Origin: Herbidospora solisilvae
GTDB taxonomy: Bacteria > Actinomycetota > Actinomycetes > Streptosporangiales > Streptosporangiaceae
Assembly (NCBI RefSeq): GCF_009901565.1
Contig: NZ_WXEW01000011.1
Coordinates: 124,001-188,000 of the forward strand
Direction: 5' to 3'
Length of the DNA stretch: 64,000 bases
The translations under genes and the position numbers were made by a program. Shown here in pieces: positions 15,502 to 24,109 of this stretch (positions within the stretch are counted from its first letter, which is position 1; every line of letters starts with the position of its first letter). The notes under the pieces were generated by a model, which worked only from the letters and a program-made list of their open reading frames with translations, did no database searches and was not told the origin of the DNA.

Positions 15502-15954
15502 CTACCGGACGCCCGTCTGGCGTTCGGCGACGAGCTGGAAGACCCGCTTGAACTCCGCGTACGCCTCCTCGCCGACGGCGCGCGCGTGCTCGGCCTCCAT
15601 CTCGACGAGGACGGCGTCCGACTTCTCCATGTGGTCGAGGCCCAGCTCGGTGGGCACGACGAGCTTGGCCCGGCGGTCGGCGGGGTCGGGGCGGCGTTCG
15701 ACGTACCCCAGAGCCACCAGTTCGTGGACCAGGGTGCCGATCACCTGCTTGTGCTGGCCCGACTGCGCGGCCAGGTCGGAGGCCCGGCTGCCCTCGGCGT
15801 CGAGGTAGGCCAGCACCGCGCCGTGCCGCGGCCTGACCTCGGCGTGGCCCATCGCGGACAGGCGGGTGAACAGCTCCTTCTGCAGGCTGAACAGCGTGCG
15901 GCCGGCCAGGATCCCGAGGTCGGGCCGCTGCCGCTTGCGCTCACTCCGTCGCAC
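15502..15954 (-). CDS. MarR-family transcriptional regulator
   Basis: 150 residues from GTG. The winged helix has DLAAQSGQHKQVIGTLVHEL as recognition helix region and RRPDPADRRAKLVVPT as the wing with the D-x-R-D/A-R-R motif typical of MarR. It is divergent from an NmrA-type oxidoreductase gene, with a 94-nt spacer that is strikingly A/T-rich and contains a perfect TTAGT-C-ACTAA palindrome. The simplest reading is that MarR represses both genes and that an aromatic or electrophilic compound releases it. Confidence 0.92.
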   Translation of the reverse strand: MRRSERKRQRPDLGILAGRTLFSLQKELFTRLSAMGHAEVRPRHGAVLAYLDAEGSRASDLAAQSGQHKQVIGTLVHELVALGYVERRPDPADRRAKLVVPTELGLDHMEKSDAVLVEMEAEHARAVGEEAYAEFKRVFQLVAERQTGVR

Positions 15955-15968
15955 CGCAGGCCTCCAAT

Positions 15969-15979
15969 TTAGTCACTAA
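15969..15979. promoter_or_regulatory. MarR operator candidate in divergent promoter
   Basis: ttagtcactaa is an 11-bp perfect palindrome 15 nt upstream of the marR start. It lies within the A/T-rich 94-nt divergent spacer, whose right half contains tactatatt-like promoter sequence. Position and symmetry fit a MarR site controlling marR and the NmrA-type gene. Confidence 0.55.
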
Positions 15980-16048
15980 TTTTGACCGTCACTATTTCTT
16001 ACTATATTGTCGGGGACGACATCCGCAGGGACACAGGGGGAGATCGCG

Positions 16049-16885
16049 ATGACCATTCTGATCACCGGAGCCACCGGCACCGTCTCCAGGGAGGTGCTGA
16101 ACTCGCTTCAGGGCATCGATGACCTGCGCGTTCTGGTGCGCGACCGAGACAGGGCGCCCGCCGGCGTCGAGGTGGCGGTCGGCGATCTGCACCACCCCGA
16201 GACGCTCGAACCGGCCTTCAAGGGCGTCGACAAGGTGTGGCTGCTCACCGCCATGGGAGCCGACGCCACCCACGCGAGCAGCAACGCGGTGTGGGCGGCC
16301 CGGCAGGCGGGGGTTCGCCACGTCGTCCGCATGTCGGCCATCGGCGCGGGACACGACGCCCCGACCCGCAACGGCCGGCTGCACGCCCTGTCGGACCTCG
16401 AACTCGCGGCCTCCGGCCTCGGCTGGACGGTCGTCCGCCCGGCGTACTTCATGCAGAACATTCTCGGCTCGGTCAACGGCGGCACCTTCTACGGGGCGCC
16501 GGGCGAGGGCCGGGTCGGCATGATCGACGTGCGCGACATCGCCGACTTCGCCGCCACGGTCCTGCGCGACCCCGCGCCGCATCACGGGCAGACCTACACC
16601 CTCACCGGGCCGGAGTCGCTCCGGCTGCGCGACGTGACCGGCACGCTGGCCGAGGTGTCCGGCGGCCCGCTCGACTACCGGCCGGTCAGCCCCGACGACG
16701 CCTACCCGGTGCTGCTGGACGCCGGGATGAAGGAGTGGGACGCGGCCGTCACCACCGAATACCTCAAGGCCTACGACGCGGGCTGGGGCGACTTCACCAC
16801 GCCCACGTTCACCGCCGTGACCGGACGGCCGGGCCGCACCTTCGCCGAGTTCGCCCGCGACTACGCCGACCGGATCGGCGGCTGA
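16049..16885 (+). CDS. NmrA-like NAD(P)-binding oxidoreductase
   Basis: 278 residues. The Rossmann glycine motif ITGATGTVSREV starts at residue 4. There is no YxxxK catalytic pair; instead an NmrA/atypical SDR layout is seen (VWLLTAMGADA, VRMSAIGAG, WTVVRPAYFMQNIL, YTLTGPESLRLRDV). Such proteins act as NADP-linked quinone or isoflavone reductases, or as redox sensors. The ATG at 16049 has GGGGGA 8 nt upstream. It is divergent from the marR gene and its last 25 nt overlap the 3' end of the convergent response-regulator gene. Confidence 0.9.
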   Translation: MTILITGATGTVSREVLNSLQGIDDLRVLVRDRDRAPAGVEVAVGDLHHPETLEPAFKGVDKVWLLTAMGADATHASSNAVWAARQAGVRHVVRMSAIGAGHDAPTRNGRLHALSDLELAASGLGWTVVRPAYFMQNILGSVNGGTFYGAPGEGRVGMIDVRDIADFAATVLRDPAPHHGQTYTLTGPESLRLRDVTGTLAEVSGGPLDYRPVSPDDAYPVLLDAGMKEWDAAVTTEYLKAYDAGWGDFTTPTFTAVTGRPGRTFAEFARDYADRIGG

Positions 16886-17544
16886 GACCCGCGGGGGGCG
16901 ACCAGCCCCGACTCGTAGGCGAGGATCACGAGCTGGGCGCGGTCGCGGGCGCGCAGCTTGGTCATGGCCCGGTTGACGTGGGTCTTGGCGGTCATCGGGC
17001 TGATCGCCATGCGCTCGGCGATCTGGTCGTTCGACAGGCCCCGCGCGACCAGCACGACTGCCTCGCGTTCCCGGTTGGTCAGCTCCGCCAGCGCGTCGGA
17101 CCCTCCGGCCGGGAGCGGCTGGGTGACGTAGTTGTCGATCAGCTTTCTGGTGATCGAGGGGGCCAGCAGCGCGTCGCCCCGGGCGGCCACCCGTACGGCG
17201 TGCAGGAAGTCCTCCGGCACGATGTCCTTGACGAGGAACCCGGCCGCCCCGGCGCGCAACGCGGCGAACACGTGCTCGTCGAAGCCGTAGTTGGTCAGGA
17301 TCACGACGTGCACCCCCGCCAGGGCGGGGTCGGCGGCGATGCGCCGCGTCGCCTCGATGCCGTCCAAAACCGGCATCTGAATGTCGATCAGCACGATGTC
17401 GGGCACGAACTCCCTGGTCAGAGCGAGCCCGGCCAGCCCGTCACCGGCCTCGCCGACGACCTCGATGTCGTCTTCCAGGTCGAGCAGCGCCCGGAACCCG
17501 CCGCGCAGCAGCGGCTGGTCGTCGACCAGCAGCACCCGGATCAC
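16861..17544 (-). CDS. NarL/LuxR-type response regulator
   Basis: 227 residues. The receiver domain has acidic pocket LLVDDQ, phospho-acceptor aspartate in VLIDIQMP (about D54), and the ILTNYG and LVKD lysine. The LuxR-type HTH (about 155-215) contains LTNREREAVVLVARGLSNDQIAE in pieces, ending AKTHVNRAMTKL. The gene overlaps the upstream kinase gene by 4 nt and is translated with it. Targets are unknown: no secretion or envelope gene lies in the same operon. Confidence 0.95.
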   Translation of the reverse strand: MIRVLLVDDQPLLRGGFRALLDLEDDIEVVGEAGDGLAGLALTREFVPDIVLIDIQMPVLDGIEATRRIAADPALAGVHVVILTNYGFDEHVFAALRAGAAGFLVKDIVPEDFLHAVRVAARGDALLAPSITRKLIDNYVTQPLPAGGSDALAELTNREREAVVLVARGLSNDQIAERMAISPMTAKTHVNRAMTKLRARDRAQLVILAYESGLVAPRGSQPPIRSA

Positions 17545-18644
17545 GACGTCTCGTCCACGGGAAGCTCGGCCTCGACGGTGAAACCCCCGCCGCCCCGCGG
17601 CTCGGCCCGCAGCCGCCCGCCGAGCGCGTTCACCCGCTCCCGCATGCCGAGCAGCCCGACCCCGTGCACCGGCGCGGCGCCGGGCGTCGCCCGGCCGTCG
17701 TCGTCGACCTGGATGACCAGGGCCCCGGGCCGGTAGTCGATGCGCACCGACGCGGTCGCCGCGGCGGCGTGCCGGGCGACGTTGGTCAGCGACTCCTGGA
17801 CGATCCGGTAGGCCGTCCGCCCCACCGCCGCCGGCACGTCGGCCCGCCTCCCCTCGATCGTCAGCCGCGCGTCCAGGCCCGTCGTGCGTGCGCGTTCCAC
17901 CAGTTCCGGTACGTCGTCGAGCCCGCGCGGCGGACTCTTACCGTCGTCGCGCAGCGCCTCCAGAGTCGCGCGCAGTTCCCGTGCCGCCTCACGACCGGCG
18001 TCCCGGATCACCAGCAGTGCCTCGGGCACCGGCTCCCCGCGTTTGCGCGCGACGTGCACGGCCACTTCGGCCTGGAGCTTGATGACCGAGATCTGGTGGG
18101 TGAGCGAGTCGTGCAACTCCCGCGCGATGTGCAGCCGTTCCTGGTCGGCCCGCCGCCGCGCCGTCTCCTCCCGGGTGCGTTCCGCCTCGTCGGCCCGCCG
18201 CTCGGCCTGCCGCAACGCCTCACCCGCGGCTCCGGCCGCGACCAGCCAGGCCAGTTCGAGCGCGCCCCTTGCCTGGGCGAAGGCCTCGCCCGTGTCGTGG
18301 AGCCCCGAGGCCAGGGCCGCGAGGGGGAGCGCGGCCAGCATCAGCACACTGGCGACGACGGTGACGACGCGGTGCCCGGCCCGGACGGCGGCGTACACGG
18401 CGAACAGGAAGGCGACGGCCGGCACGTCGAAACCCGCCGCCTGGTAGCCGACCGCGCACACCCCCGTGGCGACCAGCACGGCGACGGGCGCGCGGCGGCG
18501 CGCGACCAGCGCGAGCCCGCCCGCCACCAGCGGGACGTAGCCGACACCGGCCGCGTCCTGCTCCGGCAACCCGGTGAGGAGCAGCGCCGTCGCGACGCAG
18601 ACGGCGATCGCCCCGTCGACCACCGCGGCCCGCCGTGTGTCCAT
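17541..18644 (-). CDS. Sensor histidine kinase (HisKA_3 type)
   Basis: 367 residues. The N-terminal half has about six hydrophobic segments, including VGYVPLVAGGLALVA and AVAVLVATGVCAVGY-like stretches. A coiled segment rich in Arg/Glu follows, then HisKA_3 with the phosphorylated histidine in ARELHDSLTHQ, and a HATPase_c domain with N-box ESLTNVARHA and G-box GVGLLGMRERV. There is no extracellular sensor domain, so the membrane segments themselves may sense envelope stress, as in DesK-like kinases. It pairs with the response regulator through a 4-nt overlap. Confidence 0.95.
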   Translation of the reverse strand: MDTRRAAVVDGAIAVCVATALLLTGLPEQDAAGVGYVPLVAGGLALVARRRAPVAVLVATGVCAVGYQAAGFDVPAVAFLFAVYAAVRAGHRVVTVVASVLMLAALPLAALASGLHDTGEAFAQARGALELAWLVAAGAAGEALRQAERRADEAERTREETARRRADQERLHIARELHDSLTHQISVIKLQAEVAVHVARKRGEPVPEALLVIRDAGREAARELRATLEALRDDGKSPPRGLDDVPELVERARTTGLDARLTIEGRRADVPAAVGRTAYRIVQESLTNVARHAAAATASVRIDYRPGALVIQVDDDGRATPGAAPVHGVGLLGMRERVNALGGRLRAEPRGGGGFTVEAELPVDETS

Positions 18645-18840
18645 GCGCGCACCCTAACCCGGTCGCCGCCGGTGGCGACTCCTGCGGGCGGATGACCGGG
18701 GACTACGGCGTCCGCGGTATTCGCGCCGGTTTCCCAGGCGTCGGCGGCAGGGCGGGTGGCCTGCGGGGGGCGGACGACAGGACGGGGTTTCCACGGACAT
18801 GATCCGGCACATCCAGTTCGTTTTCGGAGGAGCGTGTCAC

Positions 18841-19155
18841 ATGTCAGTCCCGATCATGGTCGCCGAGGTCGCGCCGGTCTACGGCCTCACCAGCGGGCGC
18901 GTGGTGTCGTTGGTCGCGGCGCTCGTGGCACTGGCCGGAGTGGGATTCGGCGGAATGGCCCTCTTCCGGTTCGTGCGGCGGCGGGCGGTCATCGCACTGG
19001 CGGCCGGGGCGGTCGGGGTCGTCGTCGGCGGGTGGGTCGTCGCCGTCGCCGAGGGCGGGCCCGGCACCGGGGCGGGAATCGTCGGCGGGCTGGTGGCGCT
19101 CGTGCTGGGGCTGGTCGCGCTGGCCTTGGGCGGGATGGCGCTGAAGCAGTCATGA
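18841..19155 (+). CDS. DUF6223-type small membrane protein
   Basis: 104 residues from the ATG with GGAGGAGCG upstream; an in-frame ATG 42 nt earlier is less likely. There are three hydrophobic segments, and the AEGGPGTGAGIVGGLVAL block (Gly-rich, between TM2 and TM3) is the hallmark of the DUF6223 family of actinobacterial membrane proteins. Function is unknown. It overlaps the DUF422 gene by 4 nt (ATGA), so the two are co-translated. Confidence 0.75.
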   Translation: MSVPIMVAEVAPVYGLTSGRVVSLVAALVALAGVGFGGMALFRFVRRRAVIALAAGAVGVVVGGWVVAVAEGGPGTGAGIVGGLVALVLGLVALALGGMALKQS

Positions 19156-19961
19156 CCCTTCGTGTCATCACCGGGCTTCTGCTGATCCTGCTGCTGACCC
19201 GTAGCCTCATCGCGCACGGCGTCGGCGGCGGGGTCGGCCTGCTCGTTCAGACGGTGCTGCTGACGGCGTTCACGCTGCTGCACGGCTCCCGCCGGTACGG
19301 GTGGCGGGCGATCCTCGTCTACTACGCGGTCACGCTGGTCGTCAGCAACACGCTGGAGAACCTGTCGGTGCTCACCGGCTTCCCGTTCGGGGACTACCAC
19401 TACACGACGGGACCGCAGCTCTTCCACGTACCGCTGGCCATCGGCCCCTTCTACGCGGCCATCGGCTACCTGGCGTGGACGATCGCGGTGCTGCTGGTCG
19501 GGGACGTCCACCGCGGGTCGAGCCGGGTGACCCTGATCGGGACGCCGGTGATCGCGTCGTTCGCGATGGTCGCCTGGGACCTGGCGATGGACCCGACCCG
19601 TGCGACGATCCAGCGGTTCTGGATCTGGGAGGACGGCGGCGGCTTCTTCGGCGTGCCCCTGGTGAACTTCCTCGGATGGTCGTTGACGACGTACCTGTTC
19701 CTCCAGCTGTTCGCGCTGTACCTGCGCCGCCGGGAGCCCGCGCCGGCGTTCTCCCCGGTGCAGCCGTTGGTGCTGTACGGGGGGATCGCGGCGGCGTTCT
19801 TCATGGACTACCTGACGGGGGAGCGGACCACCGTGACCGACGCCGTGGGGCGGACGTGGCGGACGGCCGACATCTACGAGACCTCGGTGCTGACCACGAT
19901 CTACGGCATGGGGTTCATCACGGTCCTGGCCGCGCTCACCCTGGTCACCCGGCGGCGGTGA
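19152..19961 (+). CDS. Carotenoid-biosynthesis-type membrane protein (DUF422, CruF-like)
   Basis: 269 residues with about seven membrane helices. The family blocks GFPFGDYHYTTGPQLFHVPLAIGPFY, in short GDYHY plus VPLAIGPFY, and AWDLAMDPT with WIWEDGG, match the DUF422/CruF family. CruF acts as a carotenoid 1',2'-hydratase in some bacteria. No other carotenoid genes (crtE, crtB, crtI) are present here, so the role may instead be in another lipid or prenyl pathway. Start codon chosen by the ATGA overlap with the DUF6223 gene; the open frame extends far upstream but is not coding there. Confidence 0.85.
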   Translation: MTLRVITGLLLILLLTRSLIAHGVGGGVGLLVQTVLLTAFTLLHGSRRYGWRAILVYYAVTLVVSNTLENLSVLTGFPFGDYHYTTGPQLFHVPLAIGPFYAAIGYLAWTIAVLLVGDVHRGSSRVTLIGTPVIASFAMVAWDLAMDPTRATIQRFWIWEDGGGFFGVPLVNFLGWSLTTYLFLQLFALYLRRREPAPAFSPVQPLVLYGGIAAAFFMDYLTGERTTVTDAVGRTWRTADIYETSVLTTIYGMGFITVLAALTLVTRRR

Positions 19962-20002
19962 GGGCGTGCCAACTTCCTCACCCGGCGGCGCGTCTCACCT
20001 TT

Positions 20003-21040
20003 ATGGGCATTCTCCTTCGTGTCACCGCCGCGGCCGTCGCCGTGTTCGTCGCCGCCGAACCGGCGGCCGCCGCGGCCCCGGCCGATCAGTGGTGGAAGGT
20101 GATCCGTCAGGACCGCCGTGACTCCTACGACGCGGTGACGGTGACACCGGGCGGAGCCGTCTGGGTGGCCGGGACGCGGAACGGCACCGAGTCGCTCCTG
20201 CTGAAGGGCCTCTCGACGTTCAAACGGGTCACCGGCCCCGGCTTCCGGGTGAAGCGGCTGGCCTCGGCGTCCGACACCAGGGTGTGGGCGTTCGGCACGT
20301 CGAAGTACGCCCGGTGGAACGGCAAGCGCTGGCAGGTCAGGCCGTGGACCCACGGCCGGGTGGACCGGGCGTACTCCATCGGCGAGAACCTGTGGGTCGT
20401 CGAGAACGCCAACACCTTCCCCGCAGCCGGCGCGGCCGGATGGAAGGCCCGGTCCACGCTGCGCCGCCTGACCGGATCGACGTGGCGCAAGGTCCCGACG
20501 CCCATCGTCGTCAAGGGCCTCGATGGCAAGTGGGCGGCGGGCTCGGCGCGCGGCAAGGCGGCCCTGGCCCGCTGGACCGGCACGGCCTGGCGCGCGGTGG
20601 CGCTCCCGGCGATCCCGGCCGCCCACCCGGGGCAGATCTCGGAGCTGACGGACGTGGCCGTCGACGGGGAGACCGCCAGGGTGATGGCCGTCGGGTGGGT
20701 CGCCTGGCCGTGCGGCGGTTCTTCCTACTGCGGTGAGACCCTGCTGCTGACCGGGTACCTGGGCGGATTCGAGTACGAGGTGCGCGCCGGACCCGGCGTC
20801 CAGCCGCGTGCCCAGGCGGAACCCGACGGCCGAGGCGGGGCCTGGATCGTCTACCCCGCCAAGGGCGGCGGCAGCGCCTACCTGCACATCGGCACCGAGA
20901 GCGTGGAGCCGGGCGCCTTCCCCGCGCCGTCGAAGCAGGTGGTGCGTGACCTCGCGATCCAGGTGGAGAGCCGCTCGATCTGGGCGGTCGGTACGGCGCC
21001 TTCCGGCCGCGACGGAGTGATCTGGGCGAACGCCCGCTGA
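20003..21040 (+). CDS. Secreted propeller-like protein of unknown function
   Basis: 345 residues from the ATG at 20003, which gives a signal peptide: ILLRVTAAAVAVFVAAEPAAAAA, in short an Ala/Val-rich core ending AAA. The mature part repeats short W-containing units (GGAVWVAGT, TRVWAFGTSKYARWNGKRW, ENLWVVEN, RSIWAVGT) about every 40-50 residues, which suggests a six- or seven-bladed beta-propeller. A cysteine pair in WPCGGSSYCGE could form a disulphide. No catalytic motif is visible. The frame extends upstream through the DUF422 gene, but only the part after 20003 makes sense. Confidence 0.75.
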   Translation: MGILLRVTAAAVAVFVAAEPAAAAAPADQWWKVIRQDRRDSYDAVTVTPGGAVWVAGTRNGTESLLLKGLSTFKRVTGPGFRVKRLASASDTRVWAFGTSKYARWNGKRWQVRPWTHGRVDRAYSIGENLWVVENANTFPAAGAAGWKARSTLRRLTGSTWRKVPTPIVVKGLDGKWAAGSARGKAALARWTGTAWRAVALPAIPAAHPGQISELTDVAVDGETARVMAVGWVAWPCGGSSYCGETLLLTGYLGGFEYEVRAGPGVQPRAQAEPDGRGGAWIVYPAKGGGSAYLHIGTESVEPGAFPAPSKQVVRDLAIQVESRSIWAVGTAPSGRDGVIWANAR

Positions 21041-21161
21041 GCGGTTTCCGGGCCGTCGTTTCCGTACAAGACGGCCGTTGCGGGGTCTCCTAGCATGGGC
21101 GTGGCCTTAACCCGTTGGTCCATGCGGCGGCCTCGTCGCCCGGCATTGAGGAGCACAGCAC

Positions 21162-21737
21162 ATGCGTGAGTTGGTCTACACCGGGTTCGTCTCGCTCGAC
21201 GGCGTTCTCGACTCCCCGGGCGGACCGGCCGAGGGGCACCGCAACGGCGGCTGGGTGGTCAAGGACATCGAGTTCGTCCCCGAGGCGTTCTCGCTCAAGG
21301 GCGAGGAGCTCGCCGACACGACGGCGCTGATGTTCGGCCGCAACAGCTACGAGGCGTTCGCGCCGGTCTGGCCCGGCTCCGACGACCACGCCTCCTACAA
21401 GGACCTGCCCAAGTACGTGGTCTCGTCCACACTCTCCGACGACGCCCTCGTCGGCGACTGGGGTCAGATCACCATCCTGCGCTCGACCGAAGACGTCGCC
21501 GAGCTCAAGAAGGGCGAAGGCGGCGCGATCTTCATCCACGGAAGCGCCGAACTCGCCCGCCGCCTGTCCGAGGCCGGCCTCATCGACCGCTACAACCTGC
21601 TCGTCTTCCCGGTGCTGCTCGGAGCCGGCAAGAGCCTGTTCAGCCGGGCCGACAACGACAAGCGCACCCTCAAGCTGCGCACCGCCGAGCCCTACTCGAA
21701 CGGCGTCGTCAAGATGATCTACGACGTGGTCGGCTGA
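21162..21737 (+). CDS. Dihydrofolate reductase-family protein (RibD C-terminal type)
   Basis: 191 residues. The RibD_C/DHFR-like fold starts YTGFVSLDGVLDSPGG and contains MFGRNSYEAF, YVVSSTL and the NADPH-binding IFIHGSAELARRL, ending with VFPVLLGAGKSLF. Family members are reductases of uncertain substrate, widespread in actinobacteria and often next to regulators. Its 3' end overlaps that of a convergent AraC regulator by 19 nt. The ATG has AGGAGCACAGCAC upstream. Confidence 0.92.
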   Translation: MRELVYTGFVSLDGVLDSPGGPAEGHRNGGWVVKDIEFVPEAFSLKGEELADTTALMFGRNSYEAFAPVWPGSDDHASYKDLPKYVVSSTLSDDALVGDWGQITILRSTEDVAELKKGEGGAIFIHGSAELARRLSEAGLIDRYNLLVFPVLLGAGKSLFSRADNDKRTLKLRTAEPYSNGVVKMIYDVVG

Positions 21738-22429
21738 TCGAGATCCAGCGCGATCGCCCCACCGCCCCCCTCGCGCAACTGCCGCGCCGTCCGCCCGACA
21801 TATCGCCGCAGCGCCCGCGCGAGGTGCGGCTCGTCGAAGTAGTCGAGCTTGGCGACGACCTCGGTGGCCGTGGTGTCGGCGGCCAGTAACGCCGCGGCCG
21901 TGCGAACCCGCTCGATCTGCCGCACGGCACCCTGGGTGAACCCGGTCGCCGCCCGGAACCGCCGTTCGACCGTGCGCCCCGACACGTCCGGCCGGCCGCC
22001 TCGGAGAACCTCGGCCACGAGCGGGTCACGGACGATCGCGCCGGCGCGCACCAGCCGGTCGACGAGGGCCTCGGCGTCGTCGGGACCCGGGGTCTCCCAG
22101 CGGAGGCCGTCCAGCTGAAAGCTTCTGTGCGTGACGTCGGGGAGTTCGAGACCCCGGTCGAGGAGCTCGGGCGTGGGCACGGCCCGCAACGAGGTGCCCA
22201 CGGCGAACTGGATGCCGACGAAGGCCGCGCCTTCGGGGACCGGGGCGGTGCCGGTTTTGGTTTCCGGGCCGGTGACGCTCACGTACGCGGCGCCTTCGCG
22301 CTGCCAGAACACCAGACCCCAGCAGGGGGTGGCCACCGAGGTCATCTCGGTGACGTGTTCGCTGGTGCAGGTCCAGACGGAGTCGACCCAGGGGGAGTCG
22401 GACGGGCGAGTCTCGAACCGCAGTGCCAC
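21719..22429 (-). CDS. AraC-family transcriptional regulator
   Basis: 236 residues from GTG. The N-terminal domain is a cupin-like sensor (WGLVFWQREGAAYVSV). The C-terminal pair of HTHs spans about 135-225: VSGRTVERRFRAATG is the first recognition region, and YFDEPHLARALRRYVGRTARQL the second, in shortened form. It belongs to the DUF6597-type AraC group. Target genes are unknown; both neighbours are convergent or divergent. Confidence 0.9.
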   Translation of the reverse strand: MALRFETRPSDSPWVDSVWTCTSEHVTEMTSVATPCWGLVFWQREGAAYVSVTGPETKTGTAPVPEGAAFVGIQFAVGTSLRAVPTPELLDRGLELPDVTHRSFQLDGLRWETPGPDDAEALVDRLVRAGAIVRDPLVAEVLRGGRPDVSGRTVERRFRAATGFTQGAVRQIERVRTAAALLAADTTATEVVAKLDYFDEPHLARALRRYVGRTARQLREGGGGAIALDLDQPTTS

Positions 22430-22548
22430 TTGAGAAGGATAGGCACAGATCGTCGTACACCCAATCGAATTGCCTGCTCGACGCCTGGTCGGGGTCTTCG
22501 GGTTGATCTGGGTCTCGACCGGATGATTACATGATTACGGAGGCAATC

Positions 22549-23292
22549 GTGATCGTTGAATACGTTCGGTATCGAGTGCCAGACCCGGAGGGATTCGAGG
22601 CCGCCTACCGTCGCGCCGCCGTACCCCTCGGAGCGGCGCCGGAGTGTCTCGATTTCGAGCTGTCACGGTGCGTGGACGAGCCGGAGTGTTTCATCCTGCG
22701 CATCGAATGGACGTCGGCGCGGGGTCACCTGGAGGGTTTCCGGAACAGCGAGCGCTTCCGGGAGTTCTTCGCCGAGATCAGGCCGTATGTGGCCGACATC
22801 GAGGAGATGCGCCACTACGAGCAGGTGATCACCAAGACCGAACCCACGCTGTACGACTGGGCGGGCGGAAGCGAGGCCTTCGAACGGCTCACCGAGGTCT
22901 TCTACGGCAACGTGATCAAGGATGACCTGCTCGCACCGATCTTCGCCCACATGGACGCGGAGCATCCGAGATTCGTGGCGATGTGGCTGAGCGAGGTCTT
23001 CGGCGGCCCCGACCGCTACACGCGCGAACGCGGTGGTTACCCGCACATGCTGGCCCAGCACCTCGGCAAGCACATCAAGGAGGCGCAGCGCCGCCGGTGG
23101 GTGAGCCTGCTGATGGACGCCGCGGACGAGGTGGGCCTGCCGGGCGATCCCGAGTTCCGGGCCGCGTTCGCGAGTTACATCGAGTGGGGCACCCGCCTGG
23201 CCGTGGAGAACTCCGCGCCGGGCGCGACACCGCCGGCCAAGGCGCCGGTGCCGCGCTGGGGGTGGGGGGTCGCGCCGCCGTACACGCCTTGA
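22549..23292 (+). CDS. ABM monooxygenase-like domain fused to group II truncated haemoglobin
   Basis: 247 residues. Residues 1-95 form an antibiotic-biosynthesis-monooxygenase (dimeric alpha/beta barrel) domain: EYVRYRVPDPEGFEAAYRRA, with FELSRCVDEPECF and HLEGFRNSERFREFF. Residues 105-225 form a truncated globin: LTEVFYGNVIKDDLLAPIF and the proximal-histidine region HMLAQHLGKHIKEAQRRRW, with the W/Y-rich distal pocket. The GTG at 22549 has GGAGG 6 nt upstream, which decides the start. Such fusions suggest O2- or NO-dependent oxidation, with haem supplied by the globin, but the substrate is unknown. The last 25 residues are Pro/Ala-rich and disordered. Confidence 0.85.
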   Translation: MIVEYVRYRVPDPEGFEAAYRRAAVPLGAAPECLDFELSRCVDEPECFILRIEWTSARGHLEGFRNSERFREFFAEIRPYVADIEEMRHYEQVITKTEPTLYDWAGGSEAFERLTEVFYGNVIKDDLLAPIFAHMDAEHPRFVAMWLSEVFGGPDRYTRERGGYPHMLAQHLGKHIKEAQRRRWVSLLMDAADEVGLPGDPEFRAAFASYIEWGTRLAVENSAPGATPPAKAPVPRWGWGVAPPYTP

Positions 23293-23470
23293 GTTTTATG
23301 GTCCGCTGTCGTAGCCGTCAGCGAAGCCGTCAGGCCCTGGAGACGGAATCGGAATCGCTTCTCAGCCGATCGGCAAGCTGAGTCGCCGGCCTCGGCGGCC
23401 TGCGCTTTCGTTCAGGGCCTCCACCGATCCCGGGCCGCTTCACCCCTGAGCCGCATGCGGAGGAACCGCG

Positions 23471-24109
23471 ATGAGGAATGAGATCCCCGCGATGGACACC
23501 ATGCGGCGCACTTTCGACGCCGACGGACTCGCACCGCCCCCCATCCCCGTCCCGCTGCGGCCACGGTTGCGCGAGCAGCAGCCGTGGGTGTTCACCACCC
23601 GCGACATCGACCCCGACCGGATGTACCGTTTCGACACGGCGAGAGAGCACAACTACCTCCACGAGGCGCTCAGCGACCCGGTCGAGGACTACGTCGCCGT
23701 CAGTCACGCCGGTCACGGGGTCAACTCCTTCAGCATCAACTACTTCCTGGTCTACGGGCCGGTCATGGTGTTCGCCCAGGCCCTTTGGGGCGGTGTCTAC
23801 ACCGACAGGGCCAAGACGACGGAGGCGGTCGGCGCGATGTTCCGCCAGTGCGCCGAGCTGATCGAAACGGTCGACGCCGCGAAGGCCGGTTTCCCCGGTC
23901 GCGTGTTCGTCGCCGTAAGCGACTTCCGGCAGCATCCCGGCGTCGACGGCTACCGCTGGGTCAACATCTGCCGCCGGCTCGCCGGACCACTCGGCGACCG
24001 CTCGGCGGCCGTCTCCTGGCTCGACACCACGCCAGTGATCTCCACGCCGGACGGCGGTGAGCCGCCGTCAGGCATCCAGGCCGCCACCGAGATCATCCGC
24101 AGCTTCTGA
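23471..24109 (+). CDS. Conserved hypothetical protein
   Basis: 212 residues with GGAGGAACCGCG before the ATG. It is soluble, with no signal peptide or membrane segment. Recognisable blocks are LREQQPWVFTTRDIDPDRMYRF, in short QQPWVFTTRDIDP, then YVAVSHAGHGVNSFSINYFLV and VFAQALWGGVYTD. The aromatic-rich strands suggest a compact alpha/beta fold, but I do not recognise a family. It stands alone, following the ABM-globin gene by 178 nt. Good ribosome binding site and codon use support its being real. Confidence 0.65.
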   Translation: MRNEIPAMDTMRRTFDADGLAPPPIPVPLRPRLREQQPWVFTTRDIDPDRMYRFDTAREHNYLHEALSDPVEDYVAVSHAGHGVNSFSINYFLVYGPVMVFAQALWGGVYTDRAKTTEAVGAMFRQCAELIETVDAAKAGFPGRVFVAVSDFRQHPGVDGYRWVNICRRLAGPLGDRSAAVSWLDTTPVISTPDGGEPPSGIQAATEIIRSF

